Source of the DNA: Ahaetulla prasina
Taxonomy: Eukaryota; Chordata; Lepidosauria; Squamata; Colubridae
Reading direction: 5' to 3'
Length of the DNA stretch: 64,000 nucleotides
Assembly (NCBI RefSeq): GCF_028640845.1
Contig: NC_080540.1
Span: forward strand, 52,434,561-52,498,560
Position 1 is the first letter of the stretch, and every line of letters begins with the position of its first letter. Under the pieces are notes generated by a model that had not been told where the DNA came from, did no database searches, and was given only the letters and a program-made list of their open reading frames with translations. Below, piece after piece: positions 46,746-58,647 of the stretch. Both the position numbers and the translations under genes were made by a program.

Positions 46746-47662
46746 AGATGCTTCAAGACCTTCAATCACTTAGTGATTTCTGAATTCCTAATATTGGCTC
46801 CAACCTCATCTAAAAGGTAATGGATGTGTTTTTAATCAGCTAGAAATGTTATATGGTAGAAGCTACCATATTTATAAAGATAACTAGGTAAATAATAAAA
46901 AAATATAGAAAGCAAGACTTCAGGTAAATATGTTTCAGTCAGCGTTGCATAGTGTCTAGACAAGAATTGTATGTACTTTAAAAGCACAGAAGAGGCATAT
47001 ATAATGCCTGAAAATCCCAAGTAGCTTGCAAATGTCATTTCAGGAAAGAATTGAATGACAAAGTCAATTGATTCTTTTGTAGAGGTTGATTTCCCTAAAC
47101 CTATTTTATTCAGGAGAAATGGGTGTCTCCTGTGCTTTCCTCGGAGCATTATTATGAAGGTGGTGACTGGATATCAATCACAAAGTTTGTGTATATAATC
47201 ATATTTACAAAGATATAGATCAAGGGTTTACACTGTATTTTACAGCACAAGAAATATAAACCCTACAAAATTATACACCTCAATCGATTAGCTGAACCCA
47301 ATCTGAAACTATAGAAAACTCATTCCAGAAGTAACTTTGATGCCTTGATGCCTGTAACTGGAGTGAGATTTAAAGAAAACTAATTATCTTTCTCACATAT
47401 TTTAAAGAAAATCTATTCTATTACAATGAGATAATATTTTAAGCATTAGAACATGGGCATAGTATTCAACCACCATATTCTGGAGATACATTCCTATATA
47501 GGATTCAGTGAATAAGGAATTATTAGTAGCCTCGCCCTGTTCCAAGTTACACTGGAGACATTGTTGAAGTCCAAAAATATAGTCTGAATATAGAAGGAAA
47601 AGCTGGTTCAAAGCTTCAAAGTTAGAGTTCTGGTACACATGGAAATTGATCAATCAATCAGA
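46746..47662. other. No gene seen
   Basis: AT-rich and unassigned. Confidence 0.4.
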
Positions 47663-48215
47663 GTAGAGCATGAAGGGACCTTGGAGTCTTCCTCGTGCTC
47701 AAGCACAAGACCCCATATATTTCAGACAGGTGGTTATCCAGTCCTTTCTTAAAAACCTCCAGTGATGAAGCACCAACAACCTCTGAAGGCAAACTGTTCC
47801 ATTGGTTAATTGTTCTCACTGTTAGGAAGTTTCTCCTTAATTCCAGTTTGCTTCTCTCTTTGATTAGTTTCCATCCATTGTTTCTTGTCCTGCCCTATGG
47901 TGCTTTGGAGAATAAGTTGATTCCCCCTCTTCTTTGTGGCAGCCCCTCAAATACTGGAATACTGCTATCATGTCACCGCTAGTCCTTTTTTTCTCTAGAC
48001 TGGCCATAATCATTTCCTGCAACATTTATTCATATGTTGTTGTCTCTAGGGCCTTAATCATCTTAATTGCTCTTCTTTGCACTTTTTCCAAAGCCTCAAC
48101 ATCCTTTTTGTAATGTAGTGACCAAAACTGGATGCAGTATTCCAGGTGTGGTCTTACTAAGGGTTTATTTCAGGTATGGTCATACTAAGGATTTATAAAG
48201 CTATACTAATACATA
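47663..48215 (-). mobile_element. CR1 LINE, older 3' fragment
   Basis: It follows the same order as 36339-36850 (gaagggaccttggag, aacctccagtgatg, tctccttaattccag, tttgcactttttccaaagcc) but is more diverged. A short internal duplication (gtggtcttactaagggttta / atggtcatactaaggattta) is present at about 48150-48198. Confidence 0.88.
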
Positions 48216-49594
48216 AAATGTTTGAATGCAACCCAAGACTCCCACTGCTATCATCTTTTGATCAATGATGCATCCTAATTTGCATTGCAACATCAATGAT
48301 GCTGCAATGCAAATTAGGAAGGGAAGGCTTGTTTACTGTTCCTCATATATGAAAACTACATGTGAAGGCATTTCTTGAACAGAGCTAAGCAATGAAGCCA
48401 ATCCATATCTGAAACACATCTGGTGAGTTTATTTGATCTTCCCCTCCACCCGCATAAAAATGCTGAAGAATGAATTGGAAGGGAGGGGGGAGAAATCCTT
48501 TTGGTGTTGTATCTTTTATGCATTTTTCTTCTTGAAGTATTTACAAAAATGAGAACACTCCTGTGAGGTGTATATTTAATGTTTCCATCTATGCTGACTT
48601 CCAGGATCAGCAGTAATTTTCTTTTATTAACTAAGACTACTGTTGTCAAATATTGAATCTTATGTGTAAAAATCATAGCCAAACATACAGTTGGGGAGAT
48701 GGTTCAGAATAAAGAGCTGGAATATTTTATTTTAACAAATCAATAGTTAAAGATTTTAAAGGATGTTATGTTGTTCTCTATGTTCTTATGATGAGAAATT
48801 AGAGAAAAATATTTTCCCAAGTTTATTGGATACCTCAGATATTATATAAAAGATTTGGTGATTGGCTTCACAATGTGAATTATACAGTGAAGGAATAAAC
48901 AACTATATACCTTATCAAAATATCTCTGGTTCAGTTTAATATCCAAAAATTATAAATATTGTGTTGAAAAGTTTTAATATGTGAATTTCATTCTGAATTA
49001 TATATAATTTTTTAAAAAAACTGACTAAAGTATGAAAAAGCTATGGATTTACTCAGCATTCAATATGGGTTAAATATATATTCTTTGACTTTAAGGCATA
49101 TGTCATTTAACCAATTATTTTTCAATGGCACAAAGGATGTTCAGTAGAAGTTGGATGCCCACTTTGATTTGTTAGAGTTACAAGATGTCTCATCCTTGTC
49201 CTAATTTAGTTTAACATTTAAAGGGTTGATTAATATGTTGCCTGGGAAAAAAAGATTTAAAGATGCTAATGTGATATCAAATTATATATTAAACATCCAG
49301 AACTTATCAGTGTATGAAGAACACCAAGTTTATTATCCATGGACTATAGGCTCAAACTGTTCTCCTCTGATGGAAATACTTTGCAATACCTGATTTAACC
49401 TCTTCAATTAAAGGTATATATTCACTCTACACTTATTTATTTCCTTTTTCTTATCTTCCTTTTTGTCCTCCTCCTTTCCCTCCCCCCTCCTCTCTCCCTC
49501 CCTCTTTTTATCTTCCTCTCTTCCTCTCCCTCTTCTTTCTTTTCCCATTTCCTTTATCATTTTAAAGGGCTGCAAGAAAAATATTAGTCTATAT
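48216..49594. other. No gene seen
   Basis: AT-rich with a 16-bp inverted repeat (catcaatgatgc/gcatcattgatg type) near 48260-48315. A C/T-rich tract at 49441-49555 explains the nearby Ser/Pro/Leu open frame. Confidence 0.45.
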
Positions 49595-49680
49595 CAGGGG
49601 TCTCCAACCTTGGTCCCTTTAAGACTTGTGGACTTCAACTCCCAGAGTTCCTCAGCCAGCTTTGCTTAAAGGGACCCCTG
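49595..49680. mobile_element. Palindromic hAT MITE, short deletion form
   Basis: CAGGGGTCTCCAACCTTGGT at the left, but the right arm is cut to aaagggacccctg. Flanks 49587-49594 and 49681-49688 are both gtctatat, an exact 8-bp duplication, so the 86-bp form itself transposed. Confidence 0.92.
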
Positions 49681-49688
49681 GTCTATAT

Positions 49689-50261
49689 TATTTACAGTGA
49701 AAAAACAGTGGTATCCTGGGTTTACATTCTTAAACTAATAATATGTTTATTCTCTGCCTACGAGCTGGCTATCTGATGAGGTAATGGAAAGACTCAGCAA
49801 TATTATTGTGTGCCATCAGAATTTAATGTGTTTAAAAAACTGAGATATAGTTTTACATGGGAATTTTACCTTTTTCTTATTTATTTTTAGTGTTTTACTG
49901 TTTGTTTGGTTCATTGTTTTTTTCTGCTTTGTTTACATCATAGTAATAAAAATAATTAAAAAAATAAAAAATAGAGGTAGGAAGGCCTTTAAGTAGAAAG
50001 GCCTTTATTCTCCACTATATCATATATTATTATTAATATATTTTCTTGGGATCACATAAATCAGTATGCCTCAGTTTTCAATGCCTAGGTAATTCCCCAA
50101 AGGAGTATTATTTTCCTCTTGAATGGTATTCCACACCATTTTTTTCACCTAGACAACAAACCAAACTTCAGAAAAACAACAGTTTTCATTTGTATTAATC
50201 AATATTATTTCATCAACAAGAGATCTGCAGTGTGGACAAAGCTACAACACTATCCCTGAAT
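49689..50261. other. No gene seen
   Basis: AT-rich and unassigned. Confidence 0.4.
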
Positions 50262-50650
50262 CAGTGGTGAGATTCAAATTTTTTAAGAACCAGTTCTGTG
50301 GTGTGGCTTGGTGGTCATGTGACTGGGTAAGTGTGGCTAGCTGGGCATGTGGCTGGGTGGGCATGGCTGGATGGGCATGTGACTAGTGGGTATGGCTGGG
50401 TAGTCATGTGATTGGGTGGGCATGGCCAACTCAACATCACTTACATTGAGGGGCGCCTTGCCTCGCCCCTCCCCTCCCACCTATCCAACCTCTCTCTGTA
50501 TGTGGGGGGAGGCAGCAGCAGAGGTGGCTTCTGAGCAGCATGTTCTCCTTCTGCCCAGTCAGCCAGCTCCACCTGACTTACTCACTGAGTCTCGCCATTC
50601 TCCTCATCCCCCCACTTAAGCGATGGCAGGCTCTGTGGGACAACAGGGCC
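50262..50650. mobile_element. Probable hAT MITE, left end and GGCTGGGTGGGCATG tandem core
   Basis: The left end CAGTGGTGAGATTCAAATTT resembles the CAGNGGTG family. It is followed by about nine imperfect ~20-bp units with ggctgggtgggcatg. A G+C-rich block follows to about 50650. I cannot find the right end or a duplication of ccctgaat. Confidence 0.5.
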
Positions 50651-50687
50651 TCTCATTTTTTTATCTATCCATTGGTCCATCAATCCA

Positions 50688-50762
50688 TATCTATCTGTCT
50701 GTCTGTGTCTGTCTATCTGTCTGTCTGTCTATCTATCTATCTATCATCTATCTATCTATTGA
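50688..50762 (+). repeat. (CTGT/CTAT)n microsatellite
   Basis: Mixed CTGT and CTAT units. Confidence 0.92.
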
Positions 50763-50797
50763 CTAGCCTTCCATCCTTCTGGAGGACTCAAATTGAG

Positions 50798-50895
50798 GAC
50801 TCGAATTGTTGGGGGCAATACGCTGACTCTCTAAACTGCTTAGAGAGGGCTGTAAAGCACTGTAAAGCAGTATATAGATCTAAGTGCTATTATGT
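50798..50895 (+). mobile_element. SINE-B, 3' part between two microsatellites
   Basis: It reads gaattgttgggggcaatacg, then aactgcttagagagggctgt and ctaagtgctatt, the SINE-B 3' module. The head is missing. Confidence 0.8.
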
Positions 50896-50913
50896 GCTCT
50901 TTCTCTCCATCCA

Positions 50914-50915
50914 TC

Positions 50916-50982
<67 letters not shown>

Positions 50983-50990
50983 AATCAATC
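50914..50990 (+). repeat. (TCTA)n microsatellite, about 17-19 units
   Basis: A near-perfect tetranucleotide array that accounts for the Tyr-Leu-Ser-Ile open frames in this region. Confidence 0.96.
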
Positions 50991-51766
50991 ATCAGGCCAT
51001 CCCATATGTCGGGTCACATTTTTGTTTGTTTTGTTTATTTCAATTTATACAATCTCCCTTCACTGCAAGACAATTCTGGGCAGCAAACAGAAAATTAACC
51101 ATATGAATAAAACATAGCATATAATCAGAGGGGAGAAAATGTCAGCAACAGTAAACATTTTGAACAAACAGCAAGCACACATATGCAGTAGGTATAACCA
51201 CCTCTGATTTGATGTTCTTGAGAAATGGGTTTGTAACAGAGCCAATTTGACTGGGAATTAGGGAATTTGTAGATCTGGAGGTTAGTTTCAAGTTAGGAAA
51301 GACCAATGCAGTAGATTAAGAAACCAAAGATTCCTCTTTGTTTTGTTTTAAAATTGCGTCTAAGTTTTGAATGCTTCCTTCAATTTCAGCTATTATATTT
51401 AGTCCAATAAAAGATACACATTTTCAAGATCCTCATTCAGATATACTTTCAACTTGATAGAGATGTTTTAAAATGGGAAAAACCTACATGGACTCTGTAA
51501 GCCTGGGGCATTGCCCTTGGCTCTAGCATACAGGGAATCACTCAGACATGTCACTGTAAAAGTTTGTTTGAAAACACTGCAAAATAGTAAGATGACAAGC
51601 ATGACCCATGTCTTGTAAAATGATAGCACACAAAGGTTCCAGTATGTGAACTGACACTCTCCTCTGATCCAACGCCAAGAAGGAATGAGAGAGGATATTC
51701 TTGTAGCACTTTTTAAAGAAAGCTCAGGAACGGCAGAAGCACTACCCTTTTTCAATGGCCTGCCCA
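50991..51766. other. No gene seen
   Basis: Unassigned sequence between two arrays. Confidence 0.4.
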
Positions 51767-51767
51767 C

Positions 51768-51843
<76 letters not shown>

Positions 51844-51844
51844 A
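51767..51844 (+). repeat. (CTTT)n microsatellite, about 19 units
   Basis: A perfect tetranucleotide array of about 78 bp. Confidence 0.97.
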
Positions 51845-51924
51845 AATGAGAGAATTCATTCTATATTGATATAAATTGATATTACAGCTCACTATTGAAG
51901 TAAAGCTTCTATTTTTAAAAAAAG

Positions 51925-52320
51925 GTAAAGGAGTCCCTGCAGATTTTACTCCACCAGTTGAGCCATGGTGGCACAGTGGTTAAAATTCAGTACTACAGGC
52001 TACTTCTGCTGATTGCCGGCTGGCTGCAATTTGGCAGTTCAAATTTCACCAGGCTCAAAGGTTGACTCAAGGTGGGTAAAATAAGGACCCAGATTGTTGC
52101 GGGCAATATGCTGACTCTGTAAACTGCTTAGAGAGGGCTGTAAAACACTGTGAAGTGGTATATAAGTATAAATGCTATTGCTATTGCTGACCATAGAGGG
52201 CACTGCTCATTTCAGTTTCAAGGCCATTAAGCCAGAGCTGTCTGAAGACATTTCTGTGATGTGGACAGCATGACATCGCGGAGCGCTGTTACCATCTTAT
52301 TGAAGTGGTATCTGTATTTG
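51925..52320 (-). mobile_element. Sauria SINE, 3' part, split by SINE-B
   Basis: ggtaaaggagtccctgcag (51925-51945) and agagggcactgctcatttc ... gcggagcgctgttacc (52195-52290) are the two sides of a Sauria SINE on the - strand. A SINE-B (51960-52189) lies between them. The tRNA head is not seen. Confidence 0.78.
51960..52189 (+). mobile_element. SINE-B, full-length copy inside a Sauria SINE
   Basis: It has a tRNA-like head gagccatggtggcacagtgg, a B-box-like cagttcaaattt and the core gacccagattgttgcgggc. The 3' module aactgcttagagagggctg follows and the tail is GCTATTGCTATTGCT. Confidence 0.9.
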
Positions 52321-52435
52321 GAAAATATTTCAGCAAAGATTCTTCAGGACATAAGACAAGGCACATAGCACCTCTCTGTGACTCTTTAAAATAGCCAGGC
52401 AGCTTCCTATCCAATCCCAGGAGAAGACATAGATT

Positions 52436-52670
52436 GTTTATTTATTTATTTATTTAATTTTTGTCATAATATACACAAGCATAACAAGCATAACACAAAA
52501 GATTATATCATATATAAACATATATATGAGGAGAAACAAGGTAGTATAAGCAAATATATATATATATACGGGAAGAAACAATAGGACAGGAACGATAGGC
52601 ACATTTGTGCTCTTATGCACGCCCCTTAGAGTCCTCTTAGGAATGTGGTGAAGTCAACAGTGGATAGATT
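52436..52670 (-). mobile_element. LINE-X, 3' UTR only
   Basis: On the - strand it ends in TAAATAAATAAATAA (52436-52455). It contains the family motif, seen on the + strand as cttatgcacgccccttagag, and gtcaacagtggatag. Confidence 0.88.
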
Positions 52671-52954
52671 TTTAATTGTTGTTGTTGTTGTTGTTTATTG
52701 CTATTGCTATTGTTATTATTAGCATATGGCTTTGTTACAGTAGCCAGGAGACTACAATATTATCACAGTGTAGTAGTTTGGCTTGCCAAGGTAACAGCCT
52801 GTTATAGAAAACAACTGCACTCTTCCCAAGGAATGCCACAGGAGAGTAAACTGGCAATATGCAATGTCATCAAAGGCCCCCTTCCTTCCAGGCACTCACA
52901 AACGGACACTGCAAACAGGAAGCTTCAGAGCCACCAGAAAACTGGCTGTACAGA
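52671..52954. other. Short GTT/GCTATT runs, then unassigned sequence
   Basis: A (GTT)n and (GCTATT)n run lies at 52676-52718. The rest is unassigned. Confidence 0.4.
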
Positions 52955-53730
52955 GCACCAGCTCGTATTCCGGCCAAAGTGGTATCTATCTACTGTAGTG
53001 GCCAAAACTGTGGAAACGTTTTGGGAAAAGTGTATTTTCTAAAACTAGCTAATAACACCACTTTTTTTGGGGGGGGGGAGTAGTATCATAAAATTATATA
53101 TCAATGGAAAGATAATTTAATCAAGAATGTAATGCAATAACTATTATGAAGGATTTGCTATTAGAATAGCAATTACAGTATAAAGAAGAAAAGTGAAACA
53201 CGTAGAAAAAACAAGATATATAAAAATTATCACGTCAGTTAATACTTAGTTGGGTAACCTTTAGCATGAATTACGGCCTTACAACGTCTTCCCATGGAGT
53301 GAACCAAGTTTTTTAGTTCTGCAGCTGTTATAATGTGAAATCAAGATTGAATGATTGCTTCTATTAATTGGGTTTTGTTGCTGGGTCACTTCTGACTAAC
53401 AAATTCCTTTAGTCGGCTCCATAGATTTTCAGTTGGGTTAAGGTCTGGGCTATTCCCAGGCTATTCCAGCAGTGGAATATGATTATCTTGAAACTCCCAT
53501 AAAAAGTGGTGTTATTAGTCATCAAACCTCAAAAATACACTTTTCCCAAAAGATTTCCACAATTTTGGCCATTACTGTATTTGCATATAACATGTTTTTG
53601 AATTGTTAGGTGGACAGAAATTGAGGCAAATGACAGGAGCTCACCCTGCCATGCAGTGCTAGGGCTCGAACCACTGAAGCTGAGACCATCTCTGGCATCA
53701 TTAAGCCACTGAGTCACACACCTCCTGACA
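52955..53730 (-). mobile_element. Sauria SINE, 5' part, split by a Tc1-like element
   Basis: ccaaagtggtatctatcta (to 52992) and tttgcatataacatg ... gacaggagctcaccctgcc ... taagccactgagtcac (53578-53730) read as one Sauria SINE on the - strand if the Tc1 relic between them is removed. The tRNA-like head is at the right end. Confidence 0.7.
52993..53577 (-). pseudogene. Tc1/mariner-like transposon, internally deleted, transposase C-terminus
   Basis: Inverted ends of about 60 bp (gtggccaaaactgtggaaac at the left, its diverged complement at the right) lie between TA dinucleotides. On the - strand a transposase remnant can be read: PDLNPTENLWSRLKEFV (third acidic residue region of the DDE core) and, near 53235-53300, HSMGRRCKAVIHAKG. 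An in-frame stop and loss of the N-terminal half make it dead. The motifs fit fish-type Tc1 elements. Confidence 0.88.
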
Positions 53731-54368
53731 TAACTAGTGAGTCAATAGTACAAGCAAGGAGAATGTGCCCTGCTTCAAACCATCATTTATTCATGAAATC
53801 TTTTGAATGACCTAGTGGCATCTTTATGAAAACTTATAGGAGCCTTGTGAGAGATACATAAAGTGCAGACAATAGAGAGTTCACATTGGAGTGCATTTCC
53901 CCACCTCATTACCATAGTCAATTCTTACAGGTCAGGAGGAATAAAAAAGCCAGGAGAGCTGAGTTGGCCAGCTTAATCAAGCAGGCAGAGCAAGCTGACA
54001 ACTTACCTGAGCTGCTAAGAAGACAAATGCTGCCGTTAGTGGAAAGTATCTTATTTTATAGCCTAGCATTAGAGTTTATGTCTAAGCATCTCTATTAAAA
54101 TTGATTTGGGTAGTAACTGTAAAAAAAATATTTTAAAAATGCACAAAGCAGCAAAACAAAGCAAATTAAGAATAGAAATTTGAGAAGAAACCCTGCAGTT
54201 ATAATAGAGGCACAGGACAGCCACTTTACTTAATACAACCCCCCTCTCCGCCCCAGAAAAGCACATTGTTAAAAACCTCAAATTCTTTTGCTTATCAAAG
54301 CAACACTAGTTGAACACATGAAGTAGTGAGTTCTAGTTTATTGGAGGTCTTCAAACCATCTGTTAAAG
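53731..54368. other. No confirmed gene; one weak exon-like block
   Basis: At 53931-54050, after an acceptor-like ttcttacag, an open stretch encodes a charged helix-like segment (RRNKKARRAELASLIKQ). I see no clear donor and no family match, so I do not annotate an exon. Confidence 0.35.
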
Positions 54369-54503
54369 CAGGGGTCTCCAACCTTAGTAACTTTAAGGTT
54401 TGTGGACTTCAATTCCCAGAATTCCTCAGCCAGCAAAGCTGGTTGAAGAACTCTGCGAGTTGAAGTCCACAAGCCTTAAAGTTACTAAGGTTGGAGACCC
54501 CCG
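54369..54503. mobile_element. Palindromic hAT MITE (CAGGGGTCTCCAACC family)
   Basis: A foldback with CAGGGGTCTCCAACCTTAGT at the left and its complement at the right. Flanks tgttaaag (54361-54368) and tgttaaaa (54504-54511) match at 7 of 8. Confidence 0.9.
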
Positions 54504-54749
54504 TGTTAAAAGATCTTTAGAAGATCCTGCACTGAAAAAAAGACTTAGACTAAATGATCTCTAAGATGTCACCCACTTTACAATGATCCAAATTTCAGAT
54601 CAAGGCAGTAAAAATAGCCATAAGTGCAGCACATAGTGAATGATGGATTATTAACATATTTACCACTTCATTTTCACCCCGTAAGGCAAATAATGTATTT
54701 CTTTTGAATGATGATTGAAGCCAGGGCTGAATTTAATACTCTTGCAATG

Positions 54750-55462
54750 TAGATATTCTGCACTGAATTTGCTTTCTTGGAAATTAGGAATATTGAGCTA
54801 TCAGGAGATCTACTGAGTATTGGACCAAGCCAATTCTTGAATACAGCTCGACTGTCTGGAACCCATACCACATTTCTGACATCAATACAATTAAACGTGT
54901 CCAGAAATATTTTACAAGAAGAGTTCTCCACTCCTCTGAATATAACAAAATAACTTATGCCACCAGACTTGAAATCCTGGGTTTAGAAAATTTAGAACTA
55001 CGCCACCTTTGACCTGATTTTAACTCATAGAATCATCTATTACAAAGTCCTTCCTGTCAAAGACTACTTCAGCTTCAATTGCAACAATACACGAGCACAC
55101 AACAGATTTAAGCTTAATGTTAACCGCTCCAATCTTGATTGCAGAAAATATGACTTCAGTAACAGAGTTGTTAATGCCTGGAATAAACTACCTGACTCTG
55201 TGGTCTCTTCCCAAAAACTTCAACAAAAAACTGTCTACTATTGACCTCACCCCATTCCTAAGAGGCCTATAAGGGGCGTGCATAAGAACACAAAAGTACC
55301 TACCATTCTGGTCCTATTGTTTCCTTTCATTATATCAAATTAATATAGTTATTGCATACTCATACTTATATATATGCTTATATATTGTATAGTTATTTCA
55401 TGCTTATGCTTATATATACTGTGTGACAAAATAAATAAAATAAATAAATAAATAAAAATAAA
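54750..55462 (+). pseudogene. LINE-X C-terminus and complete 3' UTR
   Basis: The + strand reads ILEYSSTVWNPYHIS, VQKYFTRRVLHSSE and RLEILGLENLEL, then frames shift. The 3' UTR has taaggggcgtgcataagaac and ends in AAATAAATAAAT units (55425-55462). It is the reference for the LINE interrupted at 23943/28509. Confidence 0.88.
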
Positions 55463-56215
55463 GCTTCCCAAAGCAGAAAATTAAAACCTCAAGGTGATAC
55501 CTTGGTGGGCATGCATCATAATGGGTAACACTATATATACTTTAGATTTAGAGCATTTACAACTATCCTTGGTTTATCAGGGCTAGCAGCCCTTCCAGGT
55601 GGGCCAGACCAAGAAAGAGACATGGCAACATTTCAAATTGTGCTCTTTATTTTTGTAAGGTAAGATAAGAGAATTTGAAACCTTGTCTGAAGTTTTCTCT
55701 GTCTCATTTTATATTAAACAAAATCAAGGCAGGATTATTTTGAGTTTTTATTTTATAATCTCCTTTTTGGAATTGTGTAATTTTGTCTGAAAGTCCTCCT
55801 TAATGGCTTGTTCATTCCTATTTTTCTCCTTAGATGATGATGATGATGATAGACTCCTAGCAACTCCTTTTACACATCCCATATGAATGAGTGGGTGTAA
55901 AACTGATCTATATTTCCTGGTTGTGTGCCTTGGAAAGCATCCAAAGGATATTTATAAGTTGGCCTATGGCCATTTATTGCTTACACCATAGCGCTAAGCT
56001 GATATCAATCATGTGTTTTCTGTCCCATCTGAATATACTATACTCCTTAGCTGCCATTTTTTTTCCAGCAATTAAGGACCTACTTAAAATCGTTCAGATT
56101 TGATAAAGTTAGGAAGCTTAGCTGGGTGAAATAAATTTCAGAAATGAATAGGCTGGGTTTAAGAAAAATATTTTCTTAAGAATCCATATTTTATTCTGAA
56201 TTCCCTGTGTGTGTG
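55463..56215. other. No gene seen
   Basis: AT-rich; a short GAT run is at about 55834-55851. Confidence 0.4.
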
Positions 56216-56600
56216 TGTCAACCCTGAAGCTGACCTGACTGAAACCATTTTGACTGCTTCAGTGTTGCCACACTGGAGCTGAGGGATAGGGAGGGAGCAA
56301 TTGAGATAGAGGGGTGTCTGCAGCCAAAACAACATATTTTTTCTTGGGAACCAAGGACATTCTCACATCTGGTCGAACAAAGGCGGAGTGATGCCACCCG
56401 GCTGCCAGCCTACACTGTGATTGGACCATGTGACTGATTGTTTTGAGAAAGCAGAAAAACTTTTACTTTTAATTAGGTGAAAACCACAGGAGACTTCAGA
56501 GTAGGTTTTCACCAGATATGTGCCAATAAAAGTATTCTTTGAGGAATCTACCTGCCTCAGAGTCTTGCTTGCTCTGGATTTATTACTTGGAACTCTGACA
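56216..56600 (+). repeat. Possible solo LTR
   Basis: The block starts tgtcaaccctgaagctg and ends ggaactctgaca, TG...CA. It has AATAAA at 56525-56530 and the gcctcagagtcttgcttgct type of R-U5 end seen in vertebrate retroviral LTRs. I see no 5-bp duplication (flanks gtgtg and ctcta), so the call is tentative. Confidence 0.4.
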
Positions 56601-58645
56601 CTCTACTTGACACATGCACCTTTTCCCTTGTATGTGTTTCTAATAAATTCCAAGGAATGTGTGGTTCTCAAACCGTTCTGCAACCATGAACTAAGCAAAA
56701 CTCTCAAGACAGTCCACTAGAGAGAAAGGACACAATTGTAGATGTCCTTCTGTTATGTCTAGATACAGATTCGGAAAAACACTCCTACTTCTTTAGTTAC
56801 TAATTCCTTCTGTTCAAATGGTCAAGGGAGATGTTTCTTCATTCCATGGCCTGCTGAAGACTTAATCAAAGAGTTTTGGAAAATAGAAGGTCTACTTTCC
56901 GTAGGCTAACCCAGCCCTAAACAGAAACGTGCCAATTCCAAAACATAGTAACAATAATGTCGGAGCACAGCCAAGGAAGAAAGTGGGACCACAAATGGCA
57001 ATGGGAGAAACCACCCAGTCACAGAAGGTCTTGGATTGATTGAGACAATAAAGAAGGAAGATCTTTGGAAGTCACAGAAGGGCGTAGGGCTGTAAATCAT
57101 ATGGAAGAATAATGATTCTGCTACAGATAAGAAACTAATGATTTTTTTTAAAGAATGAACATAGATAGACGAGCAGGGCTTCTCTTCCCTTTTCCCGCCT
57201 CTCTTTTCTCTGCCACATTGCTTGCCTTTAAAGTTAGGCAGGTCTCAAGGGAGCAACAAATACATGGAATCATTTTGCTCAATTTGGATCTGAAAGCAGC
57301 AGATTGCTCAGGAAGCTTGAAAGCAAAATGTTTGGCTCTTATAAAAGCATGTCAGCCAGGGCTGCCAACAAATTTATATGTGTCAGGCTGCCTATCTGTA
57401 GCAGGAAAAATACAGTTAGAGATGTAAGGCAGAGATAGCTTTTTTATAAATGTCTAACAGGAACCTGGATGACCTTTTTTTCTTTTTAATAATAGTAAGA
57501 GCTTGTGCCACTTCAGCCTATAGGTAAAGTGTCTAGAAAGGAACTCTAGACACTGCAGGATATAGCCACTGTGCATGTTACAATATCTTTTTCTTGTGAA
57601 AACGATGATTCTTCGTGTCATCGCTTATTTTACCAAAAAATCTGCTTTCAAAGCTTTTTTATTTTTTTATTTTTTTAAAAAAGGTGGAAATAATATTGGG
57701 AAAGCTATTCTTGCAATGCTGCCTCTTGTAACTCCGGCTCCAAGACCTGCTCGGATGAAGTGGCTGGGTAGCCCAATAGCTTTTTATGCTGGCAGAATGG
57801 CTTTCCTGTATTAACACTATTCACAGTCCCCATGAACTCAAGCAAATGAGCCTTCTCCCTGAAACTATTCATTTCACATCGATGGCTTTGACCTCTCTTT
57901 AAGAAGCAGCTCTCTGGAAGCACCAATCTGAAATGCTTTAATGCGGAAATGTTATCAGAAGATTCATCAAAATCTCTACGCTGAATATTTCAAACAGGCG
58001 GCAGAGGGTTCGGGGTGAACTCTTCTGCGCCTGATTTGGAGAACAAGATGAAAACTCTTCTTGGCTCTAGAGGATGGCACCAGCTCAATTTCTGCTAGAA
58101 GAAACAAGCCTTTTCATGACAGTACTGGGGAAGAAAGTAGGGAAGAAAGTGACTTCTAAGAAAGATTTCTGTCCAGATGGTTTGGATGGCACATAGCTGA
58201 AACCCCAGCGTAGTCCCAAAGATTCTGCCTTAATAACTCCGATAGCAGTAGTTAAAACTGAAACAAGACTTGGACTTGATCCTCACTTTGCTGACAGCAA
58301 GCCTAGCTATTATCTTGTATTTTCCATCCCTCATTGGATCTTGAATTCTGGTTGGGCATTGATTGAATTATTTCTTTCACTGGTGAACTTTTGTGACTAC
58401 TGTTTCACGTTTCTTAATCACATTTTTCAGCTGCTTACAAATGGATTGTGTTCTCAGCTGATGTTCCTGCTGCAGGCACAGCCATCAGAAAGCTCTTTCA
58501 GGTGCTGTAAAGATAGTCACTAATAATTGCTAGACTAAAGAGAATTGTTATATTATTATCTGTTCACAATAATGTGAAGACACGGCTGCTAGTTCATTAG
58601 CTGGTGTTGGCTCATTATTCATGTCAAGTTTTAAGATGTCATAAT
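56601..58645. other. No gene seen
   Basis: Unassigned. Short open frames near 57155 and 57575 lack motifs. Confidence 0.4.
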
Positions 58646-58647
58646 TA

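Noticed and set aside
50540..51117. Three overlapping open frames rich in Tyr-Leu-Ser-Ile
   Set aside because: They are translations of TCTA/CTGT arrays and a SINE-B fragment.
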